A stretch of DNA of 64,000 nucleotides from Hyalella azteca (GCF_000764305.2 NW_025933451.1:62001-126000), one strand, 5' to 3'; shown: positions 36,690-50,242, counted from the first letter of the stretch. Numbers and translations: made by a program. The notes: generated by a model from the sequence alone, not told the origin.

Positions 36690-37085
36690 GTGAGTAATCC
36701 ACTGAATTATTCGGTAGAAATGTGCTGCCGTTATGCAGGTGGATAATCCACCGCATTATCCAGGAGAAATAGACTTCTGTTATGCAGGCCGATAATCCAC
36801 CGCATTATCCAGGAGAAATGGACTTCTGTTATGCAGGTGGATAATCCATCGCATTATCCAGGAGAAATGGACTTCTGTTATGCAGGTGGATAATCCATCG
36901 CATTATCCAGGAGAAATGGACTTCTGTTATGCAGGTGGATATCCACCGCATTATCCAGGAGAAATGGACTTCTGTTATGCAGGCGGATAATCCACTGCAT
37001 TATCCAGGAGAAATGTGCTGCCGTTATGCAGGTGGATAATCCACTGCATTATCCAGGAGAAATGGACTTCTGTTATGCAGGCGGC
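36690..37085. repeat. 49-bp minisatellite with internal palindrome
   Basis: About 7.6 copies of ataatccaccgcattatcca + ggagaaatggacttctgtta + tgcaggtgg. Across unit junctions ggtggataatccacc (for example 36738-36752) forms a near-perfect palindrome. Confidence 0.95.
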
Positions 37086-38540
37086 CACGTAAGCTCAAGT
37101 ATTCAACTCGAGGGGCTGAAGGAAGAATTTTTGGAGGTAAATTCCAGGTTAATTTCTCGAGAATCGCATACACAATCAATTTAATTAATGATGACATCTT
37201 AATTTAATAGAGAATTCAGGACATAATTAATAGCATTTTTTTGTTATTGATTCAGCAATCAGGGTAAGAAGGGTCAGGGTAGTGGTGCAGTGACGCATTG
37301 TCTGCCGCGCTTAATATAGCAATGCTATTTGTTTAATATTCTATTTATAATATTTTGCCAATAATAACCTAAAGCGTTTTTATTTTTAAAGTAGCAGCAG
37401 TTTATGTATAAACTTTATTTGAGTTCAAAATAATCATAAATGGCTGTGCGGCAATCAAGCCGGTGATTTAACGTAAGCGATATCGACTTTGGGAATATTT
37501 AAACATTGAAAATTGTCAAATTTTGCAATTGAATTGTAGTGGAATTTTCTTTGGTAAATGACCAATTATTTTATCGTCTCATCTTTGCTGGCTTGGCCAT
37601 GCTTGCTTTGATTTTAATTCTGTCCATACACTATGGAATATTGCAGTCATCTCCAATTAATGTAAGTAATGTATTTTATATGTTATTATATATACTATTA
37701 TAATTGAATATATCGGTAAATCTGGACCAAGGGGAAAACCATTAAGTAGGCCCGCAAGCAGGGAACGGATATTGATGAATTACATATCACTGTACTCATA
37801 AAATATTAGGCCTCATTGTCATAAATTCCTCATTAAAAAAGATCAATAAAAATAGCCTCGGAAAGAACGCTGTCTATAATAAAAATTTTAGGAAAGCGAA
37901 ACAATCATTTATAAATACCTAACAAAATGTCAACGAATTAATGCGGAATAATGAGAGGAATAGATTTCGTTCCGGTAGCAAAGTTCTTAAGGAATAACGG
38001 GTTCGAAAGAGCATGTTTTGGTGCAGTGGAACATTAATCTACGAGTCTTGCTTATTTTTAATGAGTCAGCAAATTGTGGGAGAAACGGCAGTACATCAAT
38101 TCGTACTTGATATTCTTGACTTACAATGATTGAGTTCATTCGGTTCTTCAATTATTGTAGAGCAAAAATTTTTTAATAGCATCATTAATTTCGAAATATT
38201 TTGCACGAGACATCATGTCTCACATAGTGAAGCTCGTCTTGACATTTTCATGTATCTAATGAAAAGAAAGTAAAATATTACAAAGGCAGGCTCACACATT
38301 AGAAGACAGCCCAAAAGCTCCCAGCTGAGCACGTTTGCCCTGGCATTGAAAACATCGCATGGCCCATGCGCCACCATTAGGATCTTTGTAATTTGCCGAG
38401 CTATTTCACGGTAAAAGTGCTTTTCCGGTGCGATGTTGCGACGCATTTCCCTAAATTTGCCGTGAGGGAAATTTATGAGGGATAACAGAGGAACAGCGAC
38501 GGAAGAGGAAGTCGTGAGGGAGCTTTACTGCCTACGCGAG

Positions 38541-39276
38541 CCCTCGTGCCCTCGTGCCCTCGTGCCATGATCTTAGTTGGCTCCCTCGTGCCCTCGTGCT
38601 TCACAATGTATTATCAGTTAATCAAAATTTATAGAAAACATAATCTGTTATTATATATTTGGTCTAACTGTAACTTTTAACTTGATAATTTTGACCAGCA
38701 TTTCTAAAGAGACTCATTGCCTAAATTCGCTTGTTTTCATTTTAACGATAAAAAATTGTTCAAATGAACACACATTAAATTGAACTTATATAAGTTGGCC
38801 TGATACGATAGGGGAACGATGAGTGGCGTAAAATCATTCTGTTTAAATATAAATCAGGGAACTTTTCCTTATTTATTTATTGAAGGAACACATGTACACA
38901 CTAAAACACATGTACACACTTCTCCACATGTACACACTAAAAACCTAGTCTTCCTATCCTCGAACTAAGGGCACCTTCTCTTCAAATTAATGGAGCATTT
39001 TCCTTATTTACCTCGACTGTCATTGCACTTTCCGTGTTTTGGTCCCTCAGCCGTGATATCCGTGACAGTGGATGGTAAAAGTTCCATCGCTACTGCAGCT
39101 TCTGCGACTCTGGCAACGTTAAGCCCCAAAACTTGGTGCGTTGACGGTACCGCCGCAATTTATGCCCCATGAGCTGCCGGATTCCCGAGCAAGTTCCAAT
39201 TTAAGATGACGGATGTCCGGCCTCACCGTATTCAAATTACCTGTTTTAAAAGCGATTTGAGATTGAACTGGAGGCC
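38541..39276. repeat. 0.73-kb tandem duplication, copy 1
   Basis: Begins in a 'gccctcgt' tract and ends 'ctggaggcc'. It contains a GC-richer block (38985-39240) whose frame reads PSAVISVTVDGKSSIATAAS and onward to PKTWCVDGT, cut by TGA at 39170. I do not recognise this peptide. Confidence 0.9.
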
Positions 39277-39996
39277 ACCCTCGTGCCCTCGTCCCACGGT
39301 CTTAGTTGGCACCCTCCTGCCCTCGTGGTCTCGGGAGGAGTTGGCAACCTCGTTCCCTGGTGCCACAGTATGCGATGTCAGCTAATCTGTTTTTATATAT
39401 TTATTCTCACTGCAACTTTTAACCTGATGATATTTAGCGTAATTACACAAGCATTTCTAAGGAGAATCGTTGCCTAAATACGCTTATTTTAATTTTACCG
39501 ATAAAAACTTGCTCAGATGAATACACATTAAATTAAACTTATATAAGACGGCCTGATATGATCGGACAACGAGTGGCGTAAAATCTTTTTGCTTAAATAT
39601 AAATCAAGGAACTTCTCCTTATTTATTTATTGAAGGAATATTCTCCACATGTACCCCCTAAAAACCTAGTCTCCTTATCCTCGAACTAAGGGCACCTTCT
39701 CTTCAAATTAATGGAACATTCTCCTTATTTACCTCGACTGTCATTGCACTTTCCATGTTTTGGTCCCTCAGCCGTGATATCCGCGACAGTGGATGGTAAA
39801 AGTTCCATCGCTACTGCAGCTTCTGCGACTCTGGCAACGTTAAGCCCCAAAACTTGGTGCGTTGACGGTACCGCCGTAATTTATGCCCCAAGAGCTGCCG
39901 GATTCCCGAGCAAGTTCCAATTTAAGATGACGGATGTCCGGCCTCACCGTATTCAAATTACCTTTTAAAAAACGATTTGAGATTAAACTGGAGGCC
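39277..39996. repeat. 0.73-kb tandem duplication, copy 2
   Basis: Same layout as copy 1. The GC-richer block keeps its frame further (39711-39968) because the stop in copy 1 reads cga here. The minus strand is also open, so coding is not established. Confidence 0.9.
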
Positions 39997-42900
39997 CTAA
40001 CTTGCAGGATCTTCCGTCTGGGCTGCAACTTGAGTCCAGTACCAGCGCTACTTGTCGCAAAATTGGTCATTAAATATTAATATTCCTTAATAACAATATT
40101 CTCTAATAACATGAATATATGTATTGTTTTGATATTGTTCAGGCCTGGAATAATACAATAAACGTTAATTTTAGTTAACATGAGGCCCCCTTCACTGGCA
40201 AGACCTAAAATTAGTGCAAGCGCTCGTGCGAAGACCATAGTAGGAAGAGATTGTTAAGATTTCCATGAACTTCTTCAGCTTCTCCGTCAGCTTAGACGAT
40301 GCTGATGATCGTCGCTGCTGATATAAGAAAATAAATTTAAAATTTTTCAAAATTCAAAACGAAGTTTTTTAGGTACAACAACAATTCCATACAAAGTAAG
40401 AGCTGAGATTTTATTTATCCAACATTAAATGAATCGTGCGCGATTACTGTTTATCACTTCACACTAGCACTGCTACTAGAAAATGAGTGAAGGTTTGCAG
40501 TATGATCAAGCAATGGCGAACACACGACATTCCCAAGCGTTCTGTAGATACTTGACTTTAGCACACGAAATTGTAAAATAAAAAAGTAAGTAACGGATAA
40601 TAACATAAAAAAAATGTTTTAGCTGAAAAATTTCAATGTTAATATATAAGCCCGGATATCAGTCCTCATTTTTCAGATAAGGAACGAATGCTCAAGTGCG
40701 TTCCGGGCCAAATTTCGTAGACCAGTTTCATCCGTCCACTTTCATCAAAAACTCGAATTCACAGTCCAACGTAACAGCATTCACACCTTTTCCAATTTAA
40801 CTTTCATTCGGAGCTTCGAAGGCTTCTAATTTTTTTGGACCATCTCGAGCTCATACATGAATTTAAACTCTGTCCGGGAAATTCATCGCAACTCAATCCT
40901 GCGTCGCAAGTCTATCTCATTGCAGCGTCGGAAATTCGATCACTCATCGACAAGGACGCGAGCAAACAGACTGAAGAATCCCGGTGTTAGGCAGCGCTAA
41001 ACCTGCGCGGGTGTTTGCAGTAATCGGTCGCCTCGTCAGCAGACTTGCAAACGAGTTCGAATTTCAGCCAAGGTCATGCTCGATGTTTTAGCATTGCAGG
41101 CATTCCAGAGATTTCGCTGGGATTTACTAAATGCAGCGAAATTATATCCGGTCTGTAAGATAATTTTCTTTGCAATTTCGCACTCCCTTTTCATCATAGC
41201 ACAGTATGAACTGTAATTAATGTTTGGAAAGGGCGTGCCTTTCGATGGTTTAAATAATTTTCTTTCAAGTATTTCATAGGCCAATAATAGTTATGAATTA
41301 GTATTATTGTTTTTCAGCTTCGTTTTCAGCTATTAATCAGCTGACTGCCATTTGGCTAATCATGATTATATTCTCCCAAGCCAGTTTTTGTCACTTGGAT
41401 GAATTTTGAGAGTAAACGAAATTATTTTTTTTAAGACTCGAGAATTCATCACGCTGTACTTAATTTTTGGATTGCAAAACAGCAAATTTCTTATTATCCA
41501 TAAGAGGATATTTTTCAGCTGAGAAGTTTACCGCCTAAACGTAACGCAAAGCTAGCGGCGCTGATTTCTTGTTCAAATCAAGATCCTGCCTTGAAAGCGG
41601 TGTGTGAATTCTAATGCTTCTGAGAAGCACGTTTGCGATGAAATTTGTGATCAGTTACGATATAATTATCGTTTAATTACTATAATTATCGATAAATTAC
41701 GATATAATTATTGTCAGGAATTAGAAATTTGACAGATAAAAGTAAACTCATAATAATAATTTATTTCACAGCGAATCTGAACTTTGTAAGCGAAACTGAT
41801 CTGCAGTTTTTCAAACAAATGCTTTACGAATTAGTATTTAGCCGTGAAATTCAGCGTGACCGCAAGACCAATTTCGAGTTATTGAATAGCGCCCGGTTTA
41901 GGGGTCCTCCAGCGCCCCTGACGGGAGCCTCGCAAGAGACCAATCTGCATGTCCCTGAGAATTAATAGTAAGGGTCCGTTCCGCCGCCGACTGATGAAAG
42001 TGAAGCTGGTGCCTGCGAAAATGTTATTAAAATGCCACATATAAGCAATGGCATCACAAAAGACGTCCCTGCCTTTCGTTGTTGCGATGGATGGTGTTCC
42101 CAGACGGTATTTTTTAAGGTGTTACTATTAGTTGGTTATACGAGGAAACTTGATTTTCCTCAAGATATGAAAGGGGCAACGTGTGTACAGACGAATTTTC
42201 TAAAAGCGGTCAAAGGACCGCCTTTGTCTAATAAAATTTCAACATTTTTTCGACCGCCAAAGCTGCTATTCAGGAGCAAAGTCCTTCATTTGTTTACATT
42301 ATGAAGAGTTTATGCATGGTTGTCCACTTTTTTTCATACCACAGAGAATGTTTGATTAGAACAAGCGGCATTCAACTCTTTGTAGCGTGTGTTACGTGAA
42401 CAATAGCCGGCAGAAATTCAGAAGTAACTAACTGCTCAAGTTATTAAATAACCGCAGCCAAGAATTACGCTCTTGAATATGCGTAACTTAAAACGCTTTT
42501 GAAAAATAATTTCATATGAACATTGAAAGCGTATCTTGCATCCCGTGGAGTTTTTTATGATTACGGTTCAGTGCGGATTCCATATTTCTCCGACCTTACC
42601 ATGCTATATTCGGACCCCTTTTCGGTCAGCATCTGTGATCGAGCTATTCAAAATTTAATATGAAAATACCATATCTCAATGAAACCAATATCTCTGCTTT
42701 GGACGTACTAAAATATAATTTTTCAACGCCATAATATTGGTTTTGTTTCTTTTCAAAAAGTCGAGTAATTTTGACTTTGTAAGAAGTCAATTTTTTGACT
42801 CATTCAAAGGATATTGATTTACATTTTTAATCTTGCAGCTCCTTTTGTATCAGGCAATGATACGATGCAGGACAGATCGACAGACATTATGACTGTTGCA

Positions 42901-43074
42901 CTGAAACAAGAAAGATGGATGTCTGTCGATTCTATAATATTAAGTAATAATAATAATAATAATCATCAAAATTATTAATAATATTAATGATCAAAATATC
43001 AAATTAAGTATTTAAGAACAAAACTTGGAGTCCTATCGGTTGCAGTGGAATTAAGAATTTGATATTATGCGAAC
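39997..43074. other. No gene seen
   Basis: Mixed composition with short frames only. GC-richer patches lie at about 40880-41060 and 41860-42010. A long run of aat units sits at about 42948-42962. Confidence 0.4.
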
Positions 43075-43205
43075 TACACTGAGAGAAATGAGCGATACTT
43101 ACCAAAAAAGAAATGTACTTTTTGCTCTTGTGTGGGTCATCCTGACCCAGTTTACCCTTTGCAGAAAGTCGTATCATTGCTACGTGCCGAAAGTGTGTCA
43201 CTATT
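43075..43205. repeat. Dispersed repeat, member 3
   Basis: Contains the palindromic core gggtcatcctgaccc (about 43134-43150). Its left half is shared with member 1 and its right half with member 2. It may be the terminal part of a DNA transposon family. Confidence 0.55.
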
Positions 43206-43499
43206 TGGACAAAATAATCCACTCAATTTTCTGAGAATAGATATTGGCTGATTGACATGTATTCAGCGTTTGGATTAGTAATCTGGAAAATATTATAAAG
43301 AACAAACAAATTTTCACTATACGAATATGCCAAAACACAAATGTAAAACTAAAATAGAAAATGTATAGCTAAATTTAGCTGAAAATGCTGCGAAGTTCAA
43401 AGGAAAGCTCTGAAATGAATATACTTCATGAATATTATTAATTTCAAGCTTTGACTTTTAAATTCGCAAAAAAAAATTCACGCGCAATATTTAATTAAG

Positions 43500-43690
43500 G
43501 AACTTGTTGTGCTCTCAATCCGTCTCCGCGATCTCGACAATCCAGATCCGTGTCGCTCGCCGTTCAGTTTTTGCAAGACGCGCGTTGAGAAGAAACATCG
43601 ACCGGCGCGGCCACTCAACGCCTCCGCAGTGGCAGCGCCGGAACTCGGGGCCGAGCGGCGCTGTACATCACAGCCATGCAGTTCCGACAC
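43500..43690. other. GC-rich patch of unknown role
   Basis: Sharp local rise in G+C and CpG, open in several frames on both strands (for example ARRSVFARRALRRNIDRR on +). No known domain. It could be an untranslated first exon or promoter patch. Confidence 0.25.
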
Positions 43691-43735
43691 ACTACAATTA
43701 TTAGTTCATTGCTGAGCTATATTATTACGTTTTAA

Positions 43736-44112
43736 TCCACCCCGTTAGCCTATTGGCAATCGTATCTCCTCCCAATAGCCTCGTTGCCCAATGTTGGGCA
43801 ATTGACACCCACTGAAATACGCCCCGTCAACAAATAAAAGGCAATCGTAAACCGCACTATATAGTCTGCTCCGTTGCACATTGTTGTGCGATGTGCAATG
43901 AGCGTCAGCTTCACTGTGCATGTCATCGATTTTTATGAATAAAAACGCTCTCTAGTCTGCCTCGTTTTCCATTGTAGAACAATCGAATGCGGCTAAAATC
44001 CTCCCCGTTTCCCATTATTAAGCAAATAAACTTCGCTTTAATTTGACCGTTGTGCATTATTAGGCAATCTAAAGCCGTACAAATCCGCCTCGTTGCGTAT
44101 TGTTGGTCTAAG
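43736..44112. repeat. Degenerate tandem repeat, about 60 bp
   Basis: About six units, each with 'cctcgttgc.cattgttgggcaat' or variants. Most units contain a small inverted repeat (for example gcccaa/ttgggc). Confidence 0.7.
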
Positions 44113-44340
44113 AACCGTTTGCTTAGAACGTTTGCTTTGAACCGGCTTGCCATGTAACAGGTAAGAAATCAAGCTGATCTTTTTGTCAGGGAAAAAGTGT
44201 TGTTATGGAAGCCTTGTAAGGAAGAAAGGCTCTTCCACAAAAATCTTCAATATTCAATTCAGATTGAAATCTATGCTTTCAACATTGTTAATTTTTGAGT
44301 ACAAAAGAACGAATGAGCGAATTATTGTCTGCAGGGAAAC

Positions 44341-44397
44341 CGAAATATCTGCTAAAATATTAGCAGATATTTCGAAATACAATATTTTGTATTTCGA
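44341..44397. repeat. Two overlapping perfect palindromes
   Basis: Arms cgaaatatctgcta / tagcagatatttcg (44341-44374), then tcgaaataca / tgtatttcga (44372-44397), sharing three bases. Confidence 0.9.
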
Positions 44398-44399
44398 TG

Positions 44400-46413
44400 A
44401 AACACACTGCCGTTAATGCTGTCAGACACGCCGCTAAGACCCGGGACAATATACACATTAAAATGAAACGTTTGTTTTTACTTAATCGCGCTGTGCATCA
44501 ATTGGATGACTGCCTCATGGCTTTAGCATCCAATTTTCGAGTCACTTGCGTCACAGATACATCAAAGTCACTATTCAACTAAGCTCCCAGAGTGGCCAAT
44601 TAACGTGCACACTGATATTGGAGATCGGCATGAAGTTAACATTAGGAAATATTCATTGCATAACATATTAAGAAATATTCATAATCACATGCCATCGCCG
44701 CTCTCGGTGGGTTAGTGACGATAAACGAAGCCATCTTGCAAGAAAGTTCAAGAAAAACTCAAATGACTATTCCAAGAAATATTTTATCAAATCACGAGAA
44801 AATTCAAAATTACACAAACGTAGAAGGTTGTAAAACAAACGTTGATTTATTTTTGCTATCAAACTCATTTAGCATTCCATAAGTACCAATTTTATTTGGT
44901 TTCAATAGGATCATAATGCAGCAAGACTGATATCGATTCAAATGTAAAGTCAAAAATATTGCATGCGCTAGTGTGGGAACCGACACGCTATCGGAATAAG
45001 TTTTCTATACTACAAGTCCCGGATCGCATAACGCAGGGCTGAGTCGCAATCGCCACCAATGATTTTTCAGTAAGGTAATAACCTAGATAAAATCAACTTA
45101 ACTTATGTTACAAAATTGAGGCTCAAAGTAAGTGGCTCCGTTTGAACATATCACTTCAGCTAACAGGAATGAAGATAATCGGTTATAGACATTGTGACTG
45201 TGCCGAGAACCATCGACTTGGCGCTTAGCGGCGTCTAAACTTATCTTATCTGTCAGCTCTCATTCATCTCAGGGCCGCCCTAGGCGGGTGACATACCGTC
45301 TTGTCCTGAGTATCACAATTTAGTTTCGTTAAAGACCCCTCGAAGTCTAACGTAAGTTACGTTTAAAAACCATATAATCGTGTACTCATAATTTAGTATA
45401 TCCCTAAACGTTTCAATTTGCTTTATATTCGTGATTTACCATATTGACACAATTTTCTAAAATAACCTATTATTTTTGTCATTGTATTTGGATTTCTTGT
45501 TCTGTGGGCAGGTCCACGAATTAATCCAGTAAATTACACCATCTAAGAACGCTGCACCCTTTTTATCCCAAGCCAAAGATGCGTTTATAATGCCTCGGCA
45601 ATCGGCATTGACAGCGACACAGGCAAAAGCTGCAGTAGTAACTTGGAAAATTTATCTCGCTTAACCTTCCCTGATCAAAATTTTAGTAATCAATATTAAT
45701 TTCATAATAGATTCAAAGATGCTTTTAAATGTTTATTATTGTTCAATGAAATTTTGAATCATTATTACTGTTTAATTGTAGCTCATGCAGTATTAGAATA
45801 ATTGTGCATGATCACCATGATCAACCTGAGCATTGAAATAGCCGGCTTAATTCAGGCCAATATTAGAAACTACATGCCTATAAATTTTAGCTAGTGTGCA
45901 ATCTAAGAAAAAGTAAATACTTTAAAATAATCATCAAGGTAAATAAAACATATTGATAAGAAATTTGCTTAGCAGGCTTAAGGCCCTGATTGAAAGCCGA
46001 GAGGCTTCGAACAGGCTCGGCTCTTCCCTAAGCGTTTCTTCACTAATTAGGATAGACTTTACTCCACTCGTAAATGAGATGGCGATATGGATTTTTCCAT
46101 ACTTACCCAGCTATTTATTTATAAGCGTCGACCAGTAATAAAAAATATGTAAACTTTGTATTAAAAGAGTTTTAATGAGAGGAAATTTCAAGAAACTTTG
46201 AATATTATTGTTCATCATGTCTGCGAATTTTACACTTTTTTCGAGATATAAACGGGTTTTAATTTTTATTGTCAATTGAATGGTATATTCGGCATTCCTT
46301 GATCAGCTTCCTTGTTATAGATATTTTCTACCAAAAAATATTTATGATCGAGTCTGCTGATACGCGGAGGGAAAATCCCGCATACTAGCTGCTCAAATGG
46401 AGACGTTGTGCAA
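44400..46413. other. No gene seen
   Basis: AT-rich, no tandem repeat, no recognisable exon. Confidence 0.45.
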
Positions 46414-46757
46414 ATTAAAGAACAAAAGGAGGAGAGCACGAGGATTCTGCTTACGTGTTTGTGTCATGATTAAAGAACAAAAGGAGGAGAGCACGAGGAT
46501 TCTGCTTAAGTGTTTGTGACAGGATTGAAGAACAAAAAGAGAAGTACAAGAAGATGCTGCATGAGCGTTTATGATGAGGTAAACGAACGAAAAAAGGGGA
46601 AGAAAGCGAGTGATATTCGAAGGTTTGTGAAGGAATTGGAGAGCAAAAGAGCAAAGCGTCGATGCTTGAGTTTTTGTGAGTTTAAGAAGAAAGGAGAAAA
46701 AGTTTTGATGGTGATCAAAGAACAAGAAGGTGATCGCATGAAGAGGGGGGATGTGTG
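46414..46757. repeat. 55-bp minisatellite decaying to the right
   Basis: Three clear copies start at 46414, 46469 and 46524 (attaaagaacaaaaggagga ...); later purine-rich copies are diverged. Frames on both strands are repeat-driven. Confidence 0.88.
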
Positions 46758-47320
46758 ACATAAAGGATGAAAATAGGATCAAACGGAAAGTTCTTTATAC
46801 TAGAACTGCAGCTTAAAAGGTGAAATGGGTGACAAAGATTCAATTAAGAAACATGACATCTATTCAAGTTGGAAGAAATAATAGGCGCAGGAAATTGGAT
46901 CCAATACCTTTAAATTGACTGAAATTAACATTGAAGACTTGACTTTTATTCTTGCTTCTTGGTACTGTGCTATTTTTTTTAATGTAAAATAATGTTCTAA
47001 GACATTATTGGTCGTCTGATAAAATAGATAAATAGGACTTGTTTACATGAGCGCGTTGCAGTAGCAGGTTCAAGCGCTCAGTTGACTTAGTTGAACTTTC
47101 TTCGCTTGTGCTTTATGTAGGAGGAGCCTATAGCTACGTCAAAGGTGGTGCATCAGCATGGCCGTGGCTATGCCCTGTACAAAATTTCAGGCATCTGTTA
47201 ACTGGGAGGTGATAAGCTAGTACTTAAATGGAAAGAAAGGACTTAAATTGCTTAAAATATTAAGATTTTTGCTAATGATAAATAGCATGGCTATTTATTT
47301 AAGAAAGTTCATTTAATTGC

Positions 47321-47492
47321 GTATTATTATATTTATCATTACTATTATTATTATAATAGTAATTATTATTATTATCATTAATATTATTATTACTTTTTAT
47401 TATTAATGTCATTAATATTTTTATTTTTATCATAGTTATTATAATTATTGTTATTATCATTATTGTTTTACGAAGGGACTGCCGTGGCGTCT
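47321..47492. repeat. ATT-rich tail joined to a conserved motif, copy 1
   Basis: An imperfect (att)n stretch is followed by 'acgaagggactgccgtggcg' tc. The same arrangement recurs at 56868-56932, so this looks like the end of a transposon family with a microsatellite tail. Confidence 0.6.
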
Positions 47493-48519
47493 TGAGCTCA
47501 TCATGCGTACTCGCTTTTTTAGATTTCCTAGTGAAAATCCACCGTTGAAGCCCTGATATAAGAAATTAATGTTGTTTTAATTTTGATGGACACAATATTT
47601 CTCATTTTAAATAACTTTTAAAATCGACCGATTTTTAATGAACTCGATTTATCGTACGCTAGTTAGTCAAAAAGATCTTTTTCGAATATTTCAACGCATT
47701 TTCTTGAAAAAAATCAGCTCTAATTTTAATTAATTGTGTTTTTCTGTCTACCGAAAGATAAATTTTTCAAAAATGAATGATTTTGGAACATATATTATTG
47801 AAAAATGATTTTGCGTCAACGCAAATTCATCGCTTTTATATAGTGGTCTCCCGAATATCCCAAAACGAATATTTCAACAACCCTGCATGGCGAGCGACAT
47901 CTGGGGCACGTGTCCGCTCTATAAACAAGTCGAGATTTTTCTTTTATTTTAAATCCTCTTACTTTCACTCGATCGCCTAAGCGGCTTTGCTTCTGTGGCT
48001 GGCGTACGAGTTCAAAATGAATCTAGTCTATAAAAAATCTGCGACTTATTCCAGCGACTTTATTGGAATTTGTTCTTAGTTTATCAATAGATAATAATTT
48101 TATCCATTTAAATATGAGTTTACTTAAAATGGTGTAAAATATATTTATGAAATTGTATAGTAATAATTCAATTTTTCGAAGAATAATCTGAAATTTATAA
48201 TCAGCCCACAATTGGAAGTATTAAATTTACATGTCCAAAAAAGAACCCAATTTCGTGGCCCTATTGATTACCGCCAATAAATTTAGCTTAAATAAATTAA
48301 TATAATTAAATTTGCTGCTCGAATTATTTGAATATGGCGGCTCATTTCTTTAATAGCTGCGCGGATGAATGTTAAATTTTGATGGCGAATAATTTGGTGA
48401 TTATAAGTGAATGCTTGAAACAATGAATTGTTGAAAATATTTGTGCCAAACCAGAGCAGTTTAGTTATTTTCTTAGTTATTAGGCCTGTCTTCTTTTCCA
48501 ATTGTTACATTTCCGTTTC

Positions 48520-48577
48520 ATTTTTCCATTTCGATAAATTTTTCTAGTCACGGAAAAATTTATCGAAATGGAAAAAT
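48520..48577. repeat. Perfect 25-bp inverted repeat
   Basis: Arm 48520-48544 (attttt ccatttcgataaat tttc) and its exact inverse at 48553-48577, with an 8-base loop tagtcacg. No mismatch. Confidence 0.95.
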
Positions 48578-50242
48578 AGCGTAAAGTGATAGTTGATTAA
48601 TGAAATTGAAGTGAAAATTAATTAATCAAATTGGATCCACGAAGGAACTATTCAATTGACTTATGGAGTAAATTTTATACTTAGAAAAATTTTCTACCAA
48701 TTCATCTTGAAAAAACTGGAGTCTAGGAGGAAACTTTATTTCTATCAAGTATTAAGTTAAACCGATTAATGCCGGCCTTTGAAGTGTACAGGACTGCGGC
48801 GACCAGCCACAGTCCACGGTCCCTGTACGTAAGAGTTAACCTTCTACCGCTGTATGTCACTCTCCGGGAACATACAATTATACGTAAATTATTGTTAACC
48901 ATTGTTTGTAGCAACCTGAGGACGTTTGTACGCAAAATAGAACATTTTAACGTTGTCGTACGTGGCGGCAACCATCAGTGCAAGTCAATTTTCACTCACT
49001 AGAACGTATCCTTTCTGGGAAGTAGGCTTGAGACAATATTGCTCCTATTTCTTATGTCAGGCGGTAGAGGGTTAAAGAACAAAGTGGTCACGATTCAATT
49101 TTCATATTAAAAAAATTATTCAGAAAGACTAAACATGAAATGAGAAGCAGGCTCATGTATCGCACATAAAAAGTAGTCCCTCTTAGTAACGGTGCTGAAC
49201 CAAGATTAAAATGAAATAGTATCGGTGATACGCCTTTGCCTGTTGTTTACAATGAACCTTTGAACTGCACGGCAATTCATTGTTCTGCGTTATGATATAA
49301 AAAAGAAATTCTATTTATAATCAAATAACAATGAATTAATGAGGCAAACTACGAGCTAATCTTCCAAACAAATATTTTTCAACGCAGTAGCGTTAGAGGT
49401 CCGAAATATGAACTCGAATTCTGGAAATTCGTCCCAGGTGTGGACAACCGAGATGTTTGTTTTTGCCGCTAAAAAATGAGAATTATTTCTTTGATATATT
49501 GATTTGTACGAAGGAAGAATATTCTCATTCATTTTACATACATTCGGTTCATCAATGCCGTGACTTCCAGCAGAACCTTAAAGCAGCGATTGCTTTCATA
49601 CGTTTAACTATAATAAAAATATGACTTGTGAAGAAAAGAAGCTTTGCATAACTGTAAATGTCACGCTAAAATTTGTATGAACCCTAAAGCAACAAAGGCT
49701 TAAAATACAGAGCCAGCTGCTGCACCATTTTTCTGATGAGCCTGAATATCTGGTGGCTTTGTATTTGTATTTTTTGTGATTTATTTTACAAGGAGGAATT
49801 AACATCTCCGTAATTTCTGCGAAATACGATTCAAATGCGCTCAAGGCCTCCGTGAGAAAAAGATCTTCATCAGAGAAGCAGTACATTTTTGTTATCGTGA
49901 AATAAATCAACTTTATCTAAACCCAGTCTTGGTTTCAGCCTCCTCCTTTAGCGTGGCCAGAGAACAAATTGCCAAGTAATTGGCGTGACACTTGGCCGCC
50001 TGTTTACTCTAACTGTTCCTAAGTTTACGTTTATAAGGCCTTCGAAATTCCAGACGGACATCGGAACGACGCAGTTCGGCTGCCTATCGTCAACAAAGAT
50101 CTACTTTTTCGACAAGAGTTTAGGTTTCCAGCATCAGAGAGTGTCTACACTTCGACTGTTATTCTTTGGCTGGCTGGGGCTTTGAAGAGAAACCAGATTC
50201 TGAATTTAAATTTAATAAAGGATAAATTTATTGCTGGTTTGA

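Noticed and set aside
46393..46782. 129-residue minus-strand and 82-residue plus-strand frames
   Set aside because: They follow the 55-bp tandem array; composition (Lys/Glu-rich or Phe/Ser-rich) is explained by the repeat.
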